64,000 nucleotides of DNA from Flavobacterium cheongpyeongense (GTDB lineage: Bacteria > Bacteroidota > Bacteroidia > Flavobacteriales > Flavobacteriaceae), in the NCBI RefSeq assembly GCF_003202435.1, contig NZ_QJHK01000018.1:27226-91225 (forward strand), read 5' to 3'. The notes beneath the pieces were generated by a model that was not told the origin of the DNA, ran no database searches, and saw only the letters and a program-made list of their open reading frames with translations. Positions 18,629 through 27,195 of this stretch are shown here, one piece after another (position 1 is the first letter of the stretch; every line of letters begins with the position of its first letter). Position numbers and translations under genes: made by a program.

Positions 18629-18636
18629 CAAAGTTA
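18629..18636 (-). promoter_or_regulatory. Possible -7 element (TAACTTTG) of murI
   Basis: On the minus strand TAACTTTG ends 4 bases before the murI ATG (18622-18624). If used, the transcript would begin at or next to the start codon and be leaderless. No convincing -33 TTG sits at the right distance, so support is partial. Confidence 0.35.
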
Positions 18637-18759
18637 CATTTTTTCGGAAATCTAAATTCGTACTTTTTATTGAATTTTAGGTTAAATAAATCAGAAATTT
18701 ATAGATATGATCTGCATTTTTATAAGACAAACAGTGAAAGATTTCTCTATATTTACAGC

Positions 18760-19086
18760 ATGAAATTAACCTGGTTTTTGCTTGCAGTTTATCTTATTTC
18801 ATTGTCATTACTTCCTTGTAATGACATAGATGATTGTACTGATTTTGCAAAAACTGAACTTCATAAGAATCATTCCCGAAATAAAAAAACAGAAACTCAA
18901 AACGATCTGTGTGCTCCTTTTTGTTCTTGTGCCTGTTGTGGAGTTCATGGTTTTCAATTTCAATACCAGATTTATAAAGAAGAAAAGAACCTGAGTTTTG
19001 CTACTAAAGAGCAAACGGTTTTTTATGTCTACAATAACTACAAAACAATTTATTTAGGAATCTGGCAGCCTCCAAAATTAAGTTAA
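18760..19086 (+). CDS. Small Cys/His-containing exported protein (DUF6660-like)
   Basis: This 108-residue protein has a hydrophobic N-terminus (MKLTWFLLAVYLISLSLLPC), a short charged linker, and a cysteine cluster CAPFCSCACCGVHG at about residues 51-64 before a C-terminal part ending in PPKLS. I associate this pattern with DUF6660, typically found before TonB-dependent receptors, from memory. The Cys/His cluster suggests metal binding. The frame extends to 18670, but the start at 18760 gives the signal-like sequence. It lies 60 bases before the receptor gene. Confidence 0.68.
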   Translation: MKLTWFLLAVYLISLSLLPCNDIDDCTDFAKTELHKNHSRNKKTETQNDLCAPFCSCACCGVHGFQFQYQIYKEEKNLSFATKEQTVFYVYNNYKTIYLGIWQPPKLS

Positions 19087-19146
19087 ATCAATATTGACAT
19101 TTCCCATCGTATTTACTTGGGCAATTTATTATTTATTTAATTTAAT

Positions 19147-21333
19147 ATGAAAATGACAAAATATGTAATTATTTTGGCTGCATTTATATGTTCGTTCGCA
19201 TATAGCCAAAACACTTTAAGAATTATCGTAAAAGATAGTGAAACCCTGAAAAGTTTAGCAGGTGTTTCAGTTAGTATTCATAATAGTACTATTTCCGGAA
19301 TAACAGATGACAAAGGTTTTTTAGAATTAAATCCTATTGAAAATGGGGAGCACAAAATTAATTTTGTTCTTTTAGGGTACGAAGAATTTTCATTAAATGT
19401 AATTCTTCCAAAGCAGAATGGAGAACTTGTAAGCGTTCAGTTGAAATCGAGTGAAGAAGAAGAACTGGATGCGGTTGTTGTTCAGTCAACACGAACCAGC
19501 AGGACAATCAAAAATACACCAACAAGAATCGAATCCATTGATGCCGAAGAACTTGATGAAAAGGCCAATATGAAACCAGCAAATGTAAGTATGGTGTTGC
19601 ATGAAAGCACCGGTTTGCAGGTGCAGCAAACATCTGCCACCAGTGGTAATGCAAGTATCAGGGTACAGGGGCTTGACGGCCGCTATACGCAATTATTGAA
19701 AGATGGATATGCTAATTTTGGGAATTTTGCAAGCGGTTTAAGTATTCTTGAAATTCCACCTTTAGATTTGCAGCAGGTTGAGGTAATCAAAGGACCTTCT
19801 TCAACATTGTACGGAGGAGGAGCAATAGCAGGTGCGATTAATTTTATTTCAAAGACACCAAAACAAAAAGGAGAATATAATTTTATACTGAATCAATCCA
19901 ATATCAATCAAACGAATATTGGGGCGTATGCATCACAACGAAAAGGCAAATTTGGGTATTCGATATTAGGGTTGGTTAATTTTCAAAAAGCTTTTGATGT
20001 CGATGATGATGATTTTTCAGAGACTCCAAAATCGCATAATTTTACCATAAACCCCAGATTGTTTTATTATCCTTCAGAAAATTTGAGTTTTATGTTGGGT
20101 AATAGTTTTACCAAGACTGACATCGAAGGAGGGGATATGCATGTTATTGAAGGTTATCCCGATGCGTATCATGTTTATTTCGAAAAAAACAAAACAATAC
20201 GCAATACAACTACTTTTGAACTGGATAAGAAATTTGATAATCAAAATAGTTTGAAATTAAAACAGAGCCTGAGTGTTTTTGACCGAAAAATCAATATTCC
20301 GGATTATGAGTTTTCGGGAGTAAATACCAATTCTTTTACTGAAGTATCCTATGTCGTAAACAAATCAAGATATACTATTATTAGTGGTTTGAATTTAGTT
20401 TATGATAAATTTAAACAAAGAAATTCCGGTATTTTGGATGCTCAATCTTTTACTACGGGTGCATATTTTCAGCATACGTGGGATGTGACTGAAAGGGTAA
20501 AGTTAGAGAATGGTTTAAGATTGGATAATGTATCGTATTCGAATACTAATTTTTCAAAAAATCAGACTTTCTTTTTACCAAAAGTGGCCGCATTGTTTAA
20601 AATAAATTCACAATTAAGCAGTAGAGTTGGTGCTGGTCTTGGATACAAAATTCCAACTGTTTTTACAGAACAAACAGAATCTGTTCAATATCAAAATCTC
20701 CTGCCTTTGCAAAATGTAGTTGCAGAAAAAAGTATCGGAGGAACGGCAGATATAAATTACAAAGTAAATATTTTTTCTGATTTGAAATTTTCTGTTAATC
20801 AGATGTTTTTTATAACAGAAATTAGCAAACCATTGGTTTTGGAAAATGAGGCAGATTATTCATTCTTTGTAAATGCATCAGATCCTGTTGTTAGTAAAGG
20901 TTTTGAAACTAACATTAAGTTTGTTTATAAGGAAGATCTAAAACTTTTTGTTGGGTATACTTTTACTGACGCACAGGCTCAATATTTAACAGGAAATCAA
21001 TTTTTGCCTTTATTACCAAAAAACAAAGTAAACCTGGCACTGATTTATGAAAAGGAGACCAATTTTAAAATAGGATTGGAAGGTTATTTTACAGATGAAC
21101 AATATTTATATAACGGTGATAAAACGCCAACTTATTGGGAATTTGGTTTTATGGTAGAGAAAACACTATGGGATAAATTTGCTTTTTTTATCAATTTTGA
21201 GAACTTTACGGATACACGACAGAGTACTTATAAGAGAGTGGTCAATGAGCCTCACAACAAACCAACATTTGATGATATCTGGACACATACAGAAGGATTT
21301 ACAATTAATGGTGGCGTAAAAATAAAATTATAA
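19147..21333 (+). CDS. TonB-dependent outer-membrane receptor with carboxypeptidase-like N-domain
   Basis: This 728-residue receptor has a signal peptide (first 20 residues, ending AYS), a CarboxypepD_reg-like beta-sandwich at about 23-105, a plug domain at about 115-230 (ASIRVQGLDGRYTQLLKDG, then GPSSTLYGGGAIAGAINF) and a 22-stranded-type barrel to the C-terminus. It imports a ligand using TonB energy. At 728 residues it is in the siderophore/metal class rather than the longer SusC class. The adjacent Cys-rich protein hints at a metal or metallophore substrate, which is inference only. Confidence 0.92.
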   Translation: MKMTKYVIILAAFICSFAYSQNTLRIIVKDSETLKSLAGVSVSIHNSTISGITDDKGFLELNPIENGEHKINFVLLGYEEFSLNVILPKQNGELVSVQLKSSEEEELDAVVVQSTRTSRTIKNTPTRIESIDAEELDEKANMKPANVSMVLHESTGLQVQQTSATSGNASIRVQGLDGRYTQLLKDGYANFGNFASGLSILEIPPLDLQQVEVIKGPSSTLYGGGAIAGAINFISKTPKQKGEYNFILNQSNINQTNIGAYASQRKGKFGYSILGLVNFQKAFDVDDDDFSETPKSHNFTINPRLFYYPSENLSFMLGNSFTKTDIEGGDMHVIEGYPDAYHVYFEKNKTIRNTTTFELDKKFDNQNSLKLKQSLSVFDRKINIPDYEFSGVNTNSFTEVSYVVNKSRYTIISGLNLVYDKFKQRNSGILDAQSFTTGAYFQHTWDVTERVKLENGLRLDNVSYSNTNFSKNQTFFLPKVAALFKINSQLSSRVGAGLGYKIPTVFTEQTESVQYQNLLPLQNVVAEKSIGGTADINYKVNIFSDLKFSVNQMFFITEISKPLVLENEADYSFFVNASDPVVSKGFETNIKFVYKEDLKLFVGYTFTDAQAQYLTGNQFLPLLPKNKVNLALIYEKETNFKIGLEGYFTDEQYLYNGDKTPTYWEFGFMVEKTLWDKFAFFINFENFTDTRQSTYKRVVNEPHNKPTFDDIWTHTEGFTINGGVKIKL

Positions 21334-21338
21334 AAACA

Positions 21339-21377
21339 AAAATGGCTTAGTTTTTTTAAACTGAGCCATTTTTTGTA
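21339..21377. terminator. Bidirectional terminator between TonB receptor and ompH
   Basis: AAAAATGGCTTAGTTT pairs with AAACTGAGCCATTTTTT around a T-rich loop, with A-tract on the left and T-tract on the right. It can end both converging transcripts. Confidence 0.85.
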
Positions 21378-21392
21378 ATAAGAAATTTGTTC

Positions 21393-21896
21393 TTAGAATC
21401 CTAAATCTTTTTTAACATCAGCAGTAATGTTTGGACCATCAGCTAATAAAAGAGTTGAACCGTCTAATACGTACTGGAAACCTTTTGCTTTTCCAATTTT
21501 TTGGATAGAAGCTCTTACTTTTTCCATTAAAGGTTTTACTAAATCAGTTTCTTTTTGTTGAAGTTCTTTTTGAGCATTGTCTCTGTAATCCCCAATTCTC
21601 TTTTGCATATCCTGAACTTCTTTGGCACGCTCAGTATTTACTGCTTCAGTTGCAGTTGCAGATTCAGCATCATACTTTTTGATTTTTGTTTGGTATTCTT
21701 CGATCATTTTTTTGTATTCTGCATCGTATGTTCCACTTAATTTTTGTAATTGAGTTTGGGCATCAAGCATAGCTGGCATCTTCGACATAATCTCGCTAAC
21801 ATCAACATGAGCTGTTTTAGCCTGCGCATTCATTGTATTGTTTGCAGTTAAAAAAAGCACTGCAGCAATTACTAAAGTTTTGATTTGTTTCATCAT
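21393..21896 (-). CDS. OmpH/Skp-family periplasmic chaperone
   Basis: This 167-residue protein has a signal peptide (MMKQIKTLVIAAVLFLTANN..., cleaved near residue 25) and a Skp-like core: a short beta-strand (HVDVSEIMSKMP), a long charged coiled coil (about 60-125), and a returning strand pair (FQYVLDGSTLLLADG). Skp trimers hold unfolded outer-membrane proteins for BamA. It is the last gene of the porG-uppS-bamA-ompH-ompH cluster and lies 14 bases after the longer OmpH paralogue. Confidence 0.92.
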   Translation of the reverse strand: MMKQIKTLVIAAVLFLTANNTMNAQAKTAHVDVSEIMSKMPAMLDAQTQLQKLSGTYDAEYKKMIEEYQTKIKKYDAESATATEAVNTERAKEVQDMQKRIGDYRDNAQKELQQKETDLVKPLMEKVRASIQKIGKAKGFQYVLDGSTLLLADGPNITADVKKDLGF

Positions 21897-21910
21897 TTTA
21901 AAAATATTAA

Positions 21911-22903
21911 TTAATTATTGGTCGTATTTGTTTTTTGTGTTTCTGCTTCTTTAGCTTTTTTAGCGGCTTCTCTTTCTTCTAAAATTTTCTTTCTTTTTTC
22001 TTCTAATTCTTTTTTACGCTGGTCATAAAGTTTCTGCCTTTCTTCGGCCTTATTGACTGCAGGCTCAGCAGTTGTTTGTTCTGTACTTACAACAGGTTTA
22101 GCAGTTTGCGTTGTCTCTGTTGTTTTTGTTGTTTCAGAAACTGTGCCATTTTTCTTGGCAGCTTTTTCAGCGGCTATGGCGTTTCTTTTATCTTCGTATT
22201 CTTTTCGTTTTGCTTCCTGTTCTAGTTTTCTGTCAGCAACTAATTTATCTCTTGCTGCTTTTCTTGCATCCAGGGCTTTTTGTCTGTCTGCCATTGCCGG
22301 ATTTTCATCAATTTCGTTTTCACGATTTTCTTTGGCTTCTTGTTCTTTTAATTGTTTTTTAGTGAGCTGTTCTCTTTTATCTGCTCTGTTTAAAATACGA
22401 ATAACCTGATCGCTTATATCAAATCTCTTAGCTGAAAATAGCATTGTCAAATCAGATGATTTATCAAATATAAAATCATAGTTTTTAGCTTCGGCAATGT
22501 CCTGAACAGCAGTAAAAACCTGATCTTGTATTGGTTTTGCCAAAGATGCTTTTTGATGCATTAAATTTCCGTCAACTCCAAATTGTTTTTGTTGATATTC
22601 CAGCATCTCATTTTCCAGAAATTTAATTTCTGTTTCTCTTTCCTCGATAAGTTCTTTTGTAAGTAAAGCTTTTTCAGTTTTGAGAGTTTCTTTTAATTTA
22701 TTTATTTCTAATTTTTTGATTTCAATTTCCTGTTTCCACTTAGTTGCTTTTAAGTCTAATTGAGATTTGGCTTCTTTGTAATCAGAAACATTTTCTAAAA
22801 TATATTCCATGTCGATGTAGCCAATTCTGGTCGATCTTGTCTGCGCCTCATTTGTATTTGCTACAATCAGGGATAAAAATATAAATAAAAACTGTTTTCT
22901 CAT
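21911..22903 (-). CDS. OmpH/Skp-family protein with long charged C-terminal extension
   Basis: This 330-residue protein has a signal peptide (first 20 residues), an OmpH/Skp domain (about 22-165, strand TRIGYIDMEYILENV, coiled coil, then YDFIFDKSSDLTMLF) and an extra 165 residues. These are Lys/Glu/Ala-rich coiled coil (KRKEYEDKRNAIAAEKAAKK, a Thr/Glu-rich linker, then EERQKLYDQRKKELEEKRKK). Ordinary Skp proteins are about 160 residues. The tail could be a peptidoglycan or chaperone-client tether, which is inference. It sits between bamA and the short ompH. Confidence 0.88.
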   Translation of the reverse strand: MRKQFLFIFLSLIVANTNEAQTRSTRIGYIDMEYILENVSDYKEAKSQLDLKATKWKQEIEIKKLEINKLKETLKTEKALLTKELIEERETEIKFLENEMLEYQQKQFGVDGNLMHQKASLAKPIQDQVFTAVQDIAEAKNYDFIFDKSSDLTMLFSAKRFDISDQVIRILNRADKREQLTKKQLKEQEAKENRENEIDENPAMADRQKALDARKAARDKLVADRKLEQEAKRKEYEDKRNAIAAEKAAKKNGTVSETTKTTETTQTAKPVVSTEQTTAEPAVNKAEERQKLYDQRKKELEEKRKKILEEREAAKKAKEAETQKTNTTNN

Positions 22904-22944
22904 ACCATTACTTTATTTCCAAATTTTAACCAAATATCATCTTT

Positions 22945-25590
22945 TTAAAATTGTTGTCCAATAATAAAGTGTATTTCCTGACCGTGTGCTTTTGTTTCAC
23001 CTGTCTGAGCATCAAATCCGTAACCAAAATCAATACCTAATAATCCAAATGCAGGCATAAATACACGCAAACCAAAACCTGCAGAACGATACAAGTCAAA
23101 AGGATTGTAGTTTTTAAATCCATCGTAAGCAGCACCAGCTTCAAGAAAAGTCAAAGCATATATTGATGCTGATGGTTTCAGTGTAATAGGATAACGTAAT
23201 TCCATAGAGAATTTGTTATAAATCGTAGCACCAATTTGTTGACCGTTTTTTATTGGAGTCAAAGAATTATTTTCGTATCCTCTTAATCCAATAGTTTCCC
23301 TGCCATCCATCGAGTAGTTAGCCATACCGTCTCCACCTAAATAAAAACGTTCAAAAGGAACAATACCTCTGTCCTGATTATAAGCACCCATGAAACCAAA
23401 TTCAGTTAATGTTCTTAAAACTAATTTTCCATATACTTTATTATACCAGTCTGCTTTAAATTTAACTTTATAATATTCGAGCCAGTTGTATTTTTCCTGA
23501 TCTACTTTTGCCGGATCAGCGGCAGCTTCCTGAGGAGTACTTACTTTGTTTCCGGATGAATCAAGATAGTCACCCTTTTCAATCATTTGTCCATTTGCAT
23601 CTGGTACTGTTGAATCAGCGCTTGCTCTTAATTTATATTCTTCTTTGTCACCTAAGGTTGCATAATCTACATTGTTAAATAAAGAGTAAGGAGGTGTTAC
23701 TTTTGCTGAAACACTGAACTCAGAACCGTAAGTTGGGAATATAGGATTCACCCCTTTATTACTTCTCGTAAGACCAATTGTATAGGCTAAATTTCTTGAA
23801 GTTCCATTACCAAAAGTAAAAAGACCCGTAAAATAATTATTCAAGTCATAGTGCTGATAACTTACAGACTGCGATAGTACGAAATAATCATCCGGAACAG
23901 TTAATCTCTTTGCAAGTCCAACTTGTAAAGTTAGAATGTTAAAGCTTTGGCTTTTGTCTACATTATTTCCATAGCTGTAATTGAACTGCTTACTGTATGA
24001 AATAGATGAACTAAATTGTACCGGTTTTTTTCCTCCAAACCAAGGTTCTGAGAACGATATACTATAAGTTTGAAAATAAGTACTTCCTTGTAAACGAAGG
24101 GAAACTTTTTGGCCATCTCCCATAGGCAATGGTTTGTAGGCTTCTTTTTTAAACATGTTCCTTGCCGAAAAGTTATTGAAAGATAATCCTAAAGTCCCTA
24201 TGAAACCTCCTCCACCGTATCCTCCTTGTAATTCTACCTGGCTGGAACCTTTTTCGACTAGGTTGTACTCAATATCTACTGTTCCGGCTGCGGCATCTAC
24301 ATTTTTAAATTTAGGATCAATTGCTTCAGGGTCAAAAAAGCCTAACTGCCCAATTTCACGAATGGTTCTTACTAATAACTCTTTACTGTATTTTTCACCC
24401 GGTTTAGTTCTTAGCTCACGATAGATAACATGGTCATTCGTTTTATCATTTCCTACTACAGATATTTTATTGAAATAGGCGATAGGTCCTTCGGTGATTC
24501 TAATTTCAAAATCAATTGTATCATTTACTGTTTTAACCTCTACTGCATTAATATTTGAAAATAGATACCCGTTGTTTTGGTATAGGTTTGTAATGTCTTC
24601 GCCGTCAGGTTTTGTTTTGTCTGCTATTCTTTTTTCAAGTAATACTCCGTTGTAGGTTTCTCCCTTTTTAATTCCCAGATAACGATTAAGCTGTTGGTCA
24701 GAATAAACGGTATTTCCTAAAAATTTAATATTTCCGAAGTAATATTTATTTCCTTCTTCCAGATTAATTTTAATAGCAAGCATGTTTTTTTCTTTATTAT
24801 AAGTGACAGAGTCATATATAATACGTGCATCACGATATCCTTTTTCTTTATAGGATGCAATAACTTTTTCTAAGTCGGTTTTGTATTTTTCAGGAATAAA
24901 TTTTGAGGCTTTCAGTACACGCAATATATTTTTTTGTTTGGTGTCTTTCATGGCACTTCTTAGCTGATTGTCTGTAAGTTGCTTGTTGCCTGTAAAGTCA
25001 ATACTTTTGATTTTTACTTTGTCTCCTTTGTCTATGCGAACCAGCATGTTTACACTGTTTCCTGCAGTAGCGTCTGGAGTAGTTGTGATAGTTACTTTTG
25101 TATTGTAAAAACCTTCTTTTTTGTATTTGTTTTCGATGTAATTTTTTGTCGTAGTGATTAGATTTTCGTTTACAATCTTACTTTTTGTCAGGTTGTTATC
25201 TTTTATAAGACCTTCTACTTTACCCTTTTTTATACCAACAAATTTTACTTCGTTTAGTTTAGGAAGTTCAACTATATTTAAGTCCAGGTATATACTGTCA
25301 TTTTCGGCTTTATTTACGTAAAATGAAATTTCATCAAAAAGGCCAAGCTTTCCTAATTTCTTAATCGCTCCACTAATTTCTTCACCAGGAACAGTAATTT
25401 CCTGTCCTTTTTGCAGGCCAGAAAATGTTACAACGGTTTGTTCATTGAAGCTTATTTTACCAACAACAGAAACTTTTGCAAGAATATATTTTTTTCCCTG
25501 ATCAAAAGGGATTCTTTCTTGAGCTTTAATTTGAGAAAAACTACCCAAAAGAAATAGGGTAAGTACTATTTGTATTCTTTTTTGTAACAC
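22945..25590 (-). CDS. bamA: Outer-membrane protein assembly factor BamA
   Basis: This 881-residue protein, counted from a GTG at 25590, carries a signal peptide (LQKRIQIVLTLFLLGSFSQ), five POTRA repeats (about residues 25-420, e.g. VKIKSIDFTGNKQLTDNQL) and a Bac_surface_Ag barrel whose end is ...HFIIGQQF, the terminal Phe used in barrel recognition. An insertion in the barrel (about residues 680-725) is rich in Asp/Ala. The frame is open to an ATG at 25728, but that would overlap uppS by 131 bases and disrupts the signal peptide. The GTG lies 7 bases after the uppS stop. Confidence 0.93.
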   Translation of the reverse strand: MLQKRIQIVLTLFLLGSFSQIKAQERIPFDQGKKYILAKVSVVGKISFNEQTVVTFSGLQKGQEITVPGEEISGAIKKLGKLGLFDEISFYVNKAENDSIYLDLNIVELPKLNEVKFVGIKKGKVEGLIKDNNLTKSKIVNENLITTTKNYIENKYKKEGFYNTKVTITTTPDATAGNSVNMLVRIDKGDKVKIKSIDFTGNKQLTDNQLRSAMKDTKQKNILRVLKASKFIPEKYKTDLEKVIASYKEKGYRDARIIYDSVTYNKEKNMLAIKINLEEGNKYYFGNIKFLGNTVYSDQQLNRYLGIKKGETYNGVLLEKRIADKTKPDGEDITNLYQNNGYLFSNINAVEVKTVNDTIDFEIRITEGPIAYFNKISVVGNDKTNDHVIYRELRTKPGEKYSKELLVRTIREIGQLGFFDPEAIDPKFKNVDAAAGTVDIEYNLVEKGSSQVELQGGYGGGGFIGTLGLSFNNFSARNMFKKEAYKPLPMGDGQKVSLRLQGSTYFQTYSISFSEPWFGGKKPVQFSSSISYSKQFNYSYGNNVDKSQSFNILTLQVGLAKRLTVPDDYFVLSQSVSYQHYDLNNYFTGLFTFGNGTSRNLAYTIGLTRSNKGVNPIFPTYGSEFSVSAKVTPPYSLFNNVDYATLGDKEEYKLRASADSTVPDANGQMIEKGDYLDSSGNKVSTPQEAAADPAKVDQEKYNWLEYYKVKFKADWYNKVYGKLVLRTLTEFGFMGAYNQDRGIVPFERFYLGGDGMANYSMDGRETIGLRGYENNSLTPIKNGQQIGATIYNKFSMELRYPITLKPSASIYALTFLEAGAAYDGFKNYNPFDLYRSAGFGLRVFMPAFGLLGIDFGYGFDAQTGETKAHGQEIHFIIGQQF

Positions 25591-25597
25591 TAAAATA

Positions 25598-26338
25598 TTA
25601 TTTAATTTGTTCACTGGTTTTTCCAAATCTACGTTCTCTTTTTTGATAACTAATGATAGCCTCATATAAATCTTGTTCTTTAAAGTCGGGCCAGAGTACA
25701 TCAGTAAAATATAATTCTGCGTAGGCAATCTGCCATAACAGGAAATTACTTATTCTGTGTTCTCCACTTGTTCGTATTAATAAATCTACATCAGGTAAAT
25801 TTTGCGTGTAAAGATGCTCATTTATAATTGAATCGTCAATAGCGTCTAATGAAATTATATTATTTTTAACTTTATCACTGATGATTCTCACGGCGTTTAC
25901 CAATTCTTCTCTCGATCCGTAACTTAAGGCTAATGTTAGTGTTAATCGGGTATTGTTTTTCGTCTTATCGATAACATCCAATAATTCTGTTTGAGCAGAT
26001 TTTGGTAATTTGTCAAGATTTCCAATAGCATTAAGTCTGATGTTGTTTTCTTGTAAAGTAGTAAGTTCTTTTCTTAATGAATTGATTAGTAATTTCATTA
26101 AAGTATCTACTTCTACTTTAGGCCGGTTCCAGTTTTCGGTAGAAAAAGCGTATAAAGTTAAAAATTCAACACCAAGTTTAGCACATGTTTTAATAGTTTC
26201 CTTAACTGATTTTGCGCCATTTTCATGTCCAAACGTGCGAAGAAAGCCTTGCTGTTTCGCCCAACGACCATTTCCATCCATAATAATGGCAAGATGTTTG
26301 GGTAAATTTGTTTTATCTATGGATTCTAGTAAATTCAT
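25598..26338 (-). CDS. uppS: Undecaprenyl diphosphate synthase (isoprenyl transferase)
   Basis: This 246-residue cis-prenyltransferase adds isopentenyl units to farnesyl diphosphate to make the C55 carrier for peptidoglycan and O-antigen. The diphosphate-binding motif IIMDGNGRWAK holds catalytic Asp21; downstream signatures TLYAFSTENW and the RTSGEHRISNFLLWQ region are intact. The start at 26338 lies 1 base after the porG stop; an upstream in-frame ATG (26371) would overlap porG by 32 bases and adds an unconserved tail. Confidence 0.95.
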   Translation of the reverse strand: MNLLESIDKTNLPKHLAIIMDGNGRWAKQQGFLRTFGHENGAKSVKETIKTCAKLGVEFLTLYAFSTENWNRPKVEVDTLMKLLINSLRKELTTLQENNIRLNAIGNLDKLPKSAQTELLDVIDKTKNNTRLTLTLALSYGSREELVNAVRIISDKVKNNIISLDAIDDSIINEHLYTQNLPDVDLLIRTSGEHRISNFLLWQIAYAELYFTDVLWPDFKEQDLYEAIISYQKRERRFGKTSEQIK

Positions 26339-26339
26339 T

Positions 26340-27023
26340 TTATTCTGCGCAATAGCAAGGTTTTTGTCCAAAGGTATATGTTAATGTTACTCCCGTAAAA
26401 ACATACCAATCATTATTATTTAAATTGCCAAACTGATTATTTTTGAAAGAATCGTTTTCAGGATTGCTTCCGTCTATGTTGTCCGTGAAAGCATATCGTG
26501 CTCCAATTTCAGCTGCTAAAATAAAATTGCGGTTAATATTTGATTTTATTCCTAATATTATAGGTATAGCAAAAGAACCAGATTTTTTGTCTTTTTTAGT
26601 TATCCCGTTTTCAATATATAATTCATCATACCTGAAATAATTTAGACCTGAAAATATATAGGGTGTAATTTTTAGATCTTCATCGTGTAAATTAAAGTCA
26701 AAAAAATTAAACTCCAGACCGGCAGAAAGTTCTTTTACATCGTTTTTAAAGTTGTAGCCTCTTTTGTTTCGGCCGGGTTCTTCAGATTTTGAATCATTTC
26801 CTGTTACAGTTGATTGGGTATAGGAAAACCGATACGAATGACGAGGGCTTTTATTCCATTTGTATAGTATTCCGAAAGCAAGATTTTCGGGTGCTATATA
26901 AGTGGTTTTTCCAACATCTCCTACAAAGTTGCTTCCGCCTAAAAAAACACCAATCTCATTAATTTGAGCATTGAGTGTAATAAAAGGGAAAAAACATAAC
27001 AATAAATTAAAAATTTTCTTCAT
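26340..27023 (-). CDS. porG: Type IX secretion protein PorG (DUF6089 family)
   Basis: This 227-residue outer-membrane protein has a signal peptide (MKKIFNLLLCFFPFITLNAQ) and a small beta-barrel with the family start INEIGVFLGGSNFVGDVG. It ends TYTFGQKPCYCAE with two C-terminal cysteines. PorG (DUF6089) interacts with the PorK/PorN ring of the T9SS in Porphyromonas. Its place directly ahead of uppS and bamA is a conserved Bacteroidota arrangement. First gene of the cluster and directly downstream of a good promoter. Confidence 0.85.
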   Translation of the reverse strand: MKKIFNLLLCFFPFITLNAQINEIGVFLGGSNFVGDVGKTTYIAPENLAFGILYKWNKSPRHSYRFSYTQSTVTGNDSKSEEPGRNKRGYNFKNDVKELSAGLEFNFFDFNLHDEDLKITPYIFSGLNYFRYDELYIENGITKKDKKSGSFAIPIILGIKSNINRNFILAAEIGARYAFTDNIDGSNPENDSFKNNQFGNLNNNDWYVFTGVTLTYTFGQKPCYCAE

Positions 27024-27041
27024 TTAATTCAAAATTGCGTG

Positions 27042-27070
27042 CAAATATAATAATTATCAATACGAATCAA
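27042..27070 (-). promoter_or_regulatory. Promoter of the porG-uppS-bamA-ompH-ompH operon
   Basis: On the minus strand a TTG (27068-27070) and TATATTTG (27042-27049) are separated by 18 bases, an excellent Bacteroidota promoter. Predicted transcription starts near 27037, about 14 bases before the porG ATG. No other good promoter was seen inside the tightly spaced five-gene run. Confidence 0.7.
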
Positions 27071-27195
27071 AGTTCCTTTGGCTAAATGTGTCTTTTTTTA
27101 AATTTACTATATGATTTTGAGACATTTAATGAAGATTCGATATATGCTAAACGAGAAAAGCACTATTATCGTATAGTTAAGATTGGTAAAAGAGA

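Noticed and set aside
22053..22409. Plus-strand ORFs opposite the long OmpH gene
   Set aside because: They arise from the repetitive Lys/Glu-rich codons of the coiled coil read backwards (Phe/Leu/Ser runs).
25591..25728. N-terminal extension of bamA
   Set aside because: It would overlap uppS by 131 bases and place 46 non-signal residues before the signal peptide.
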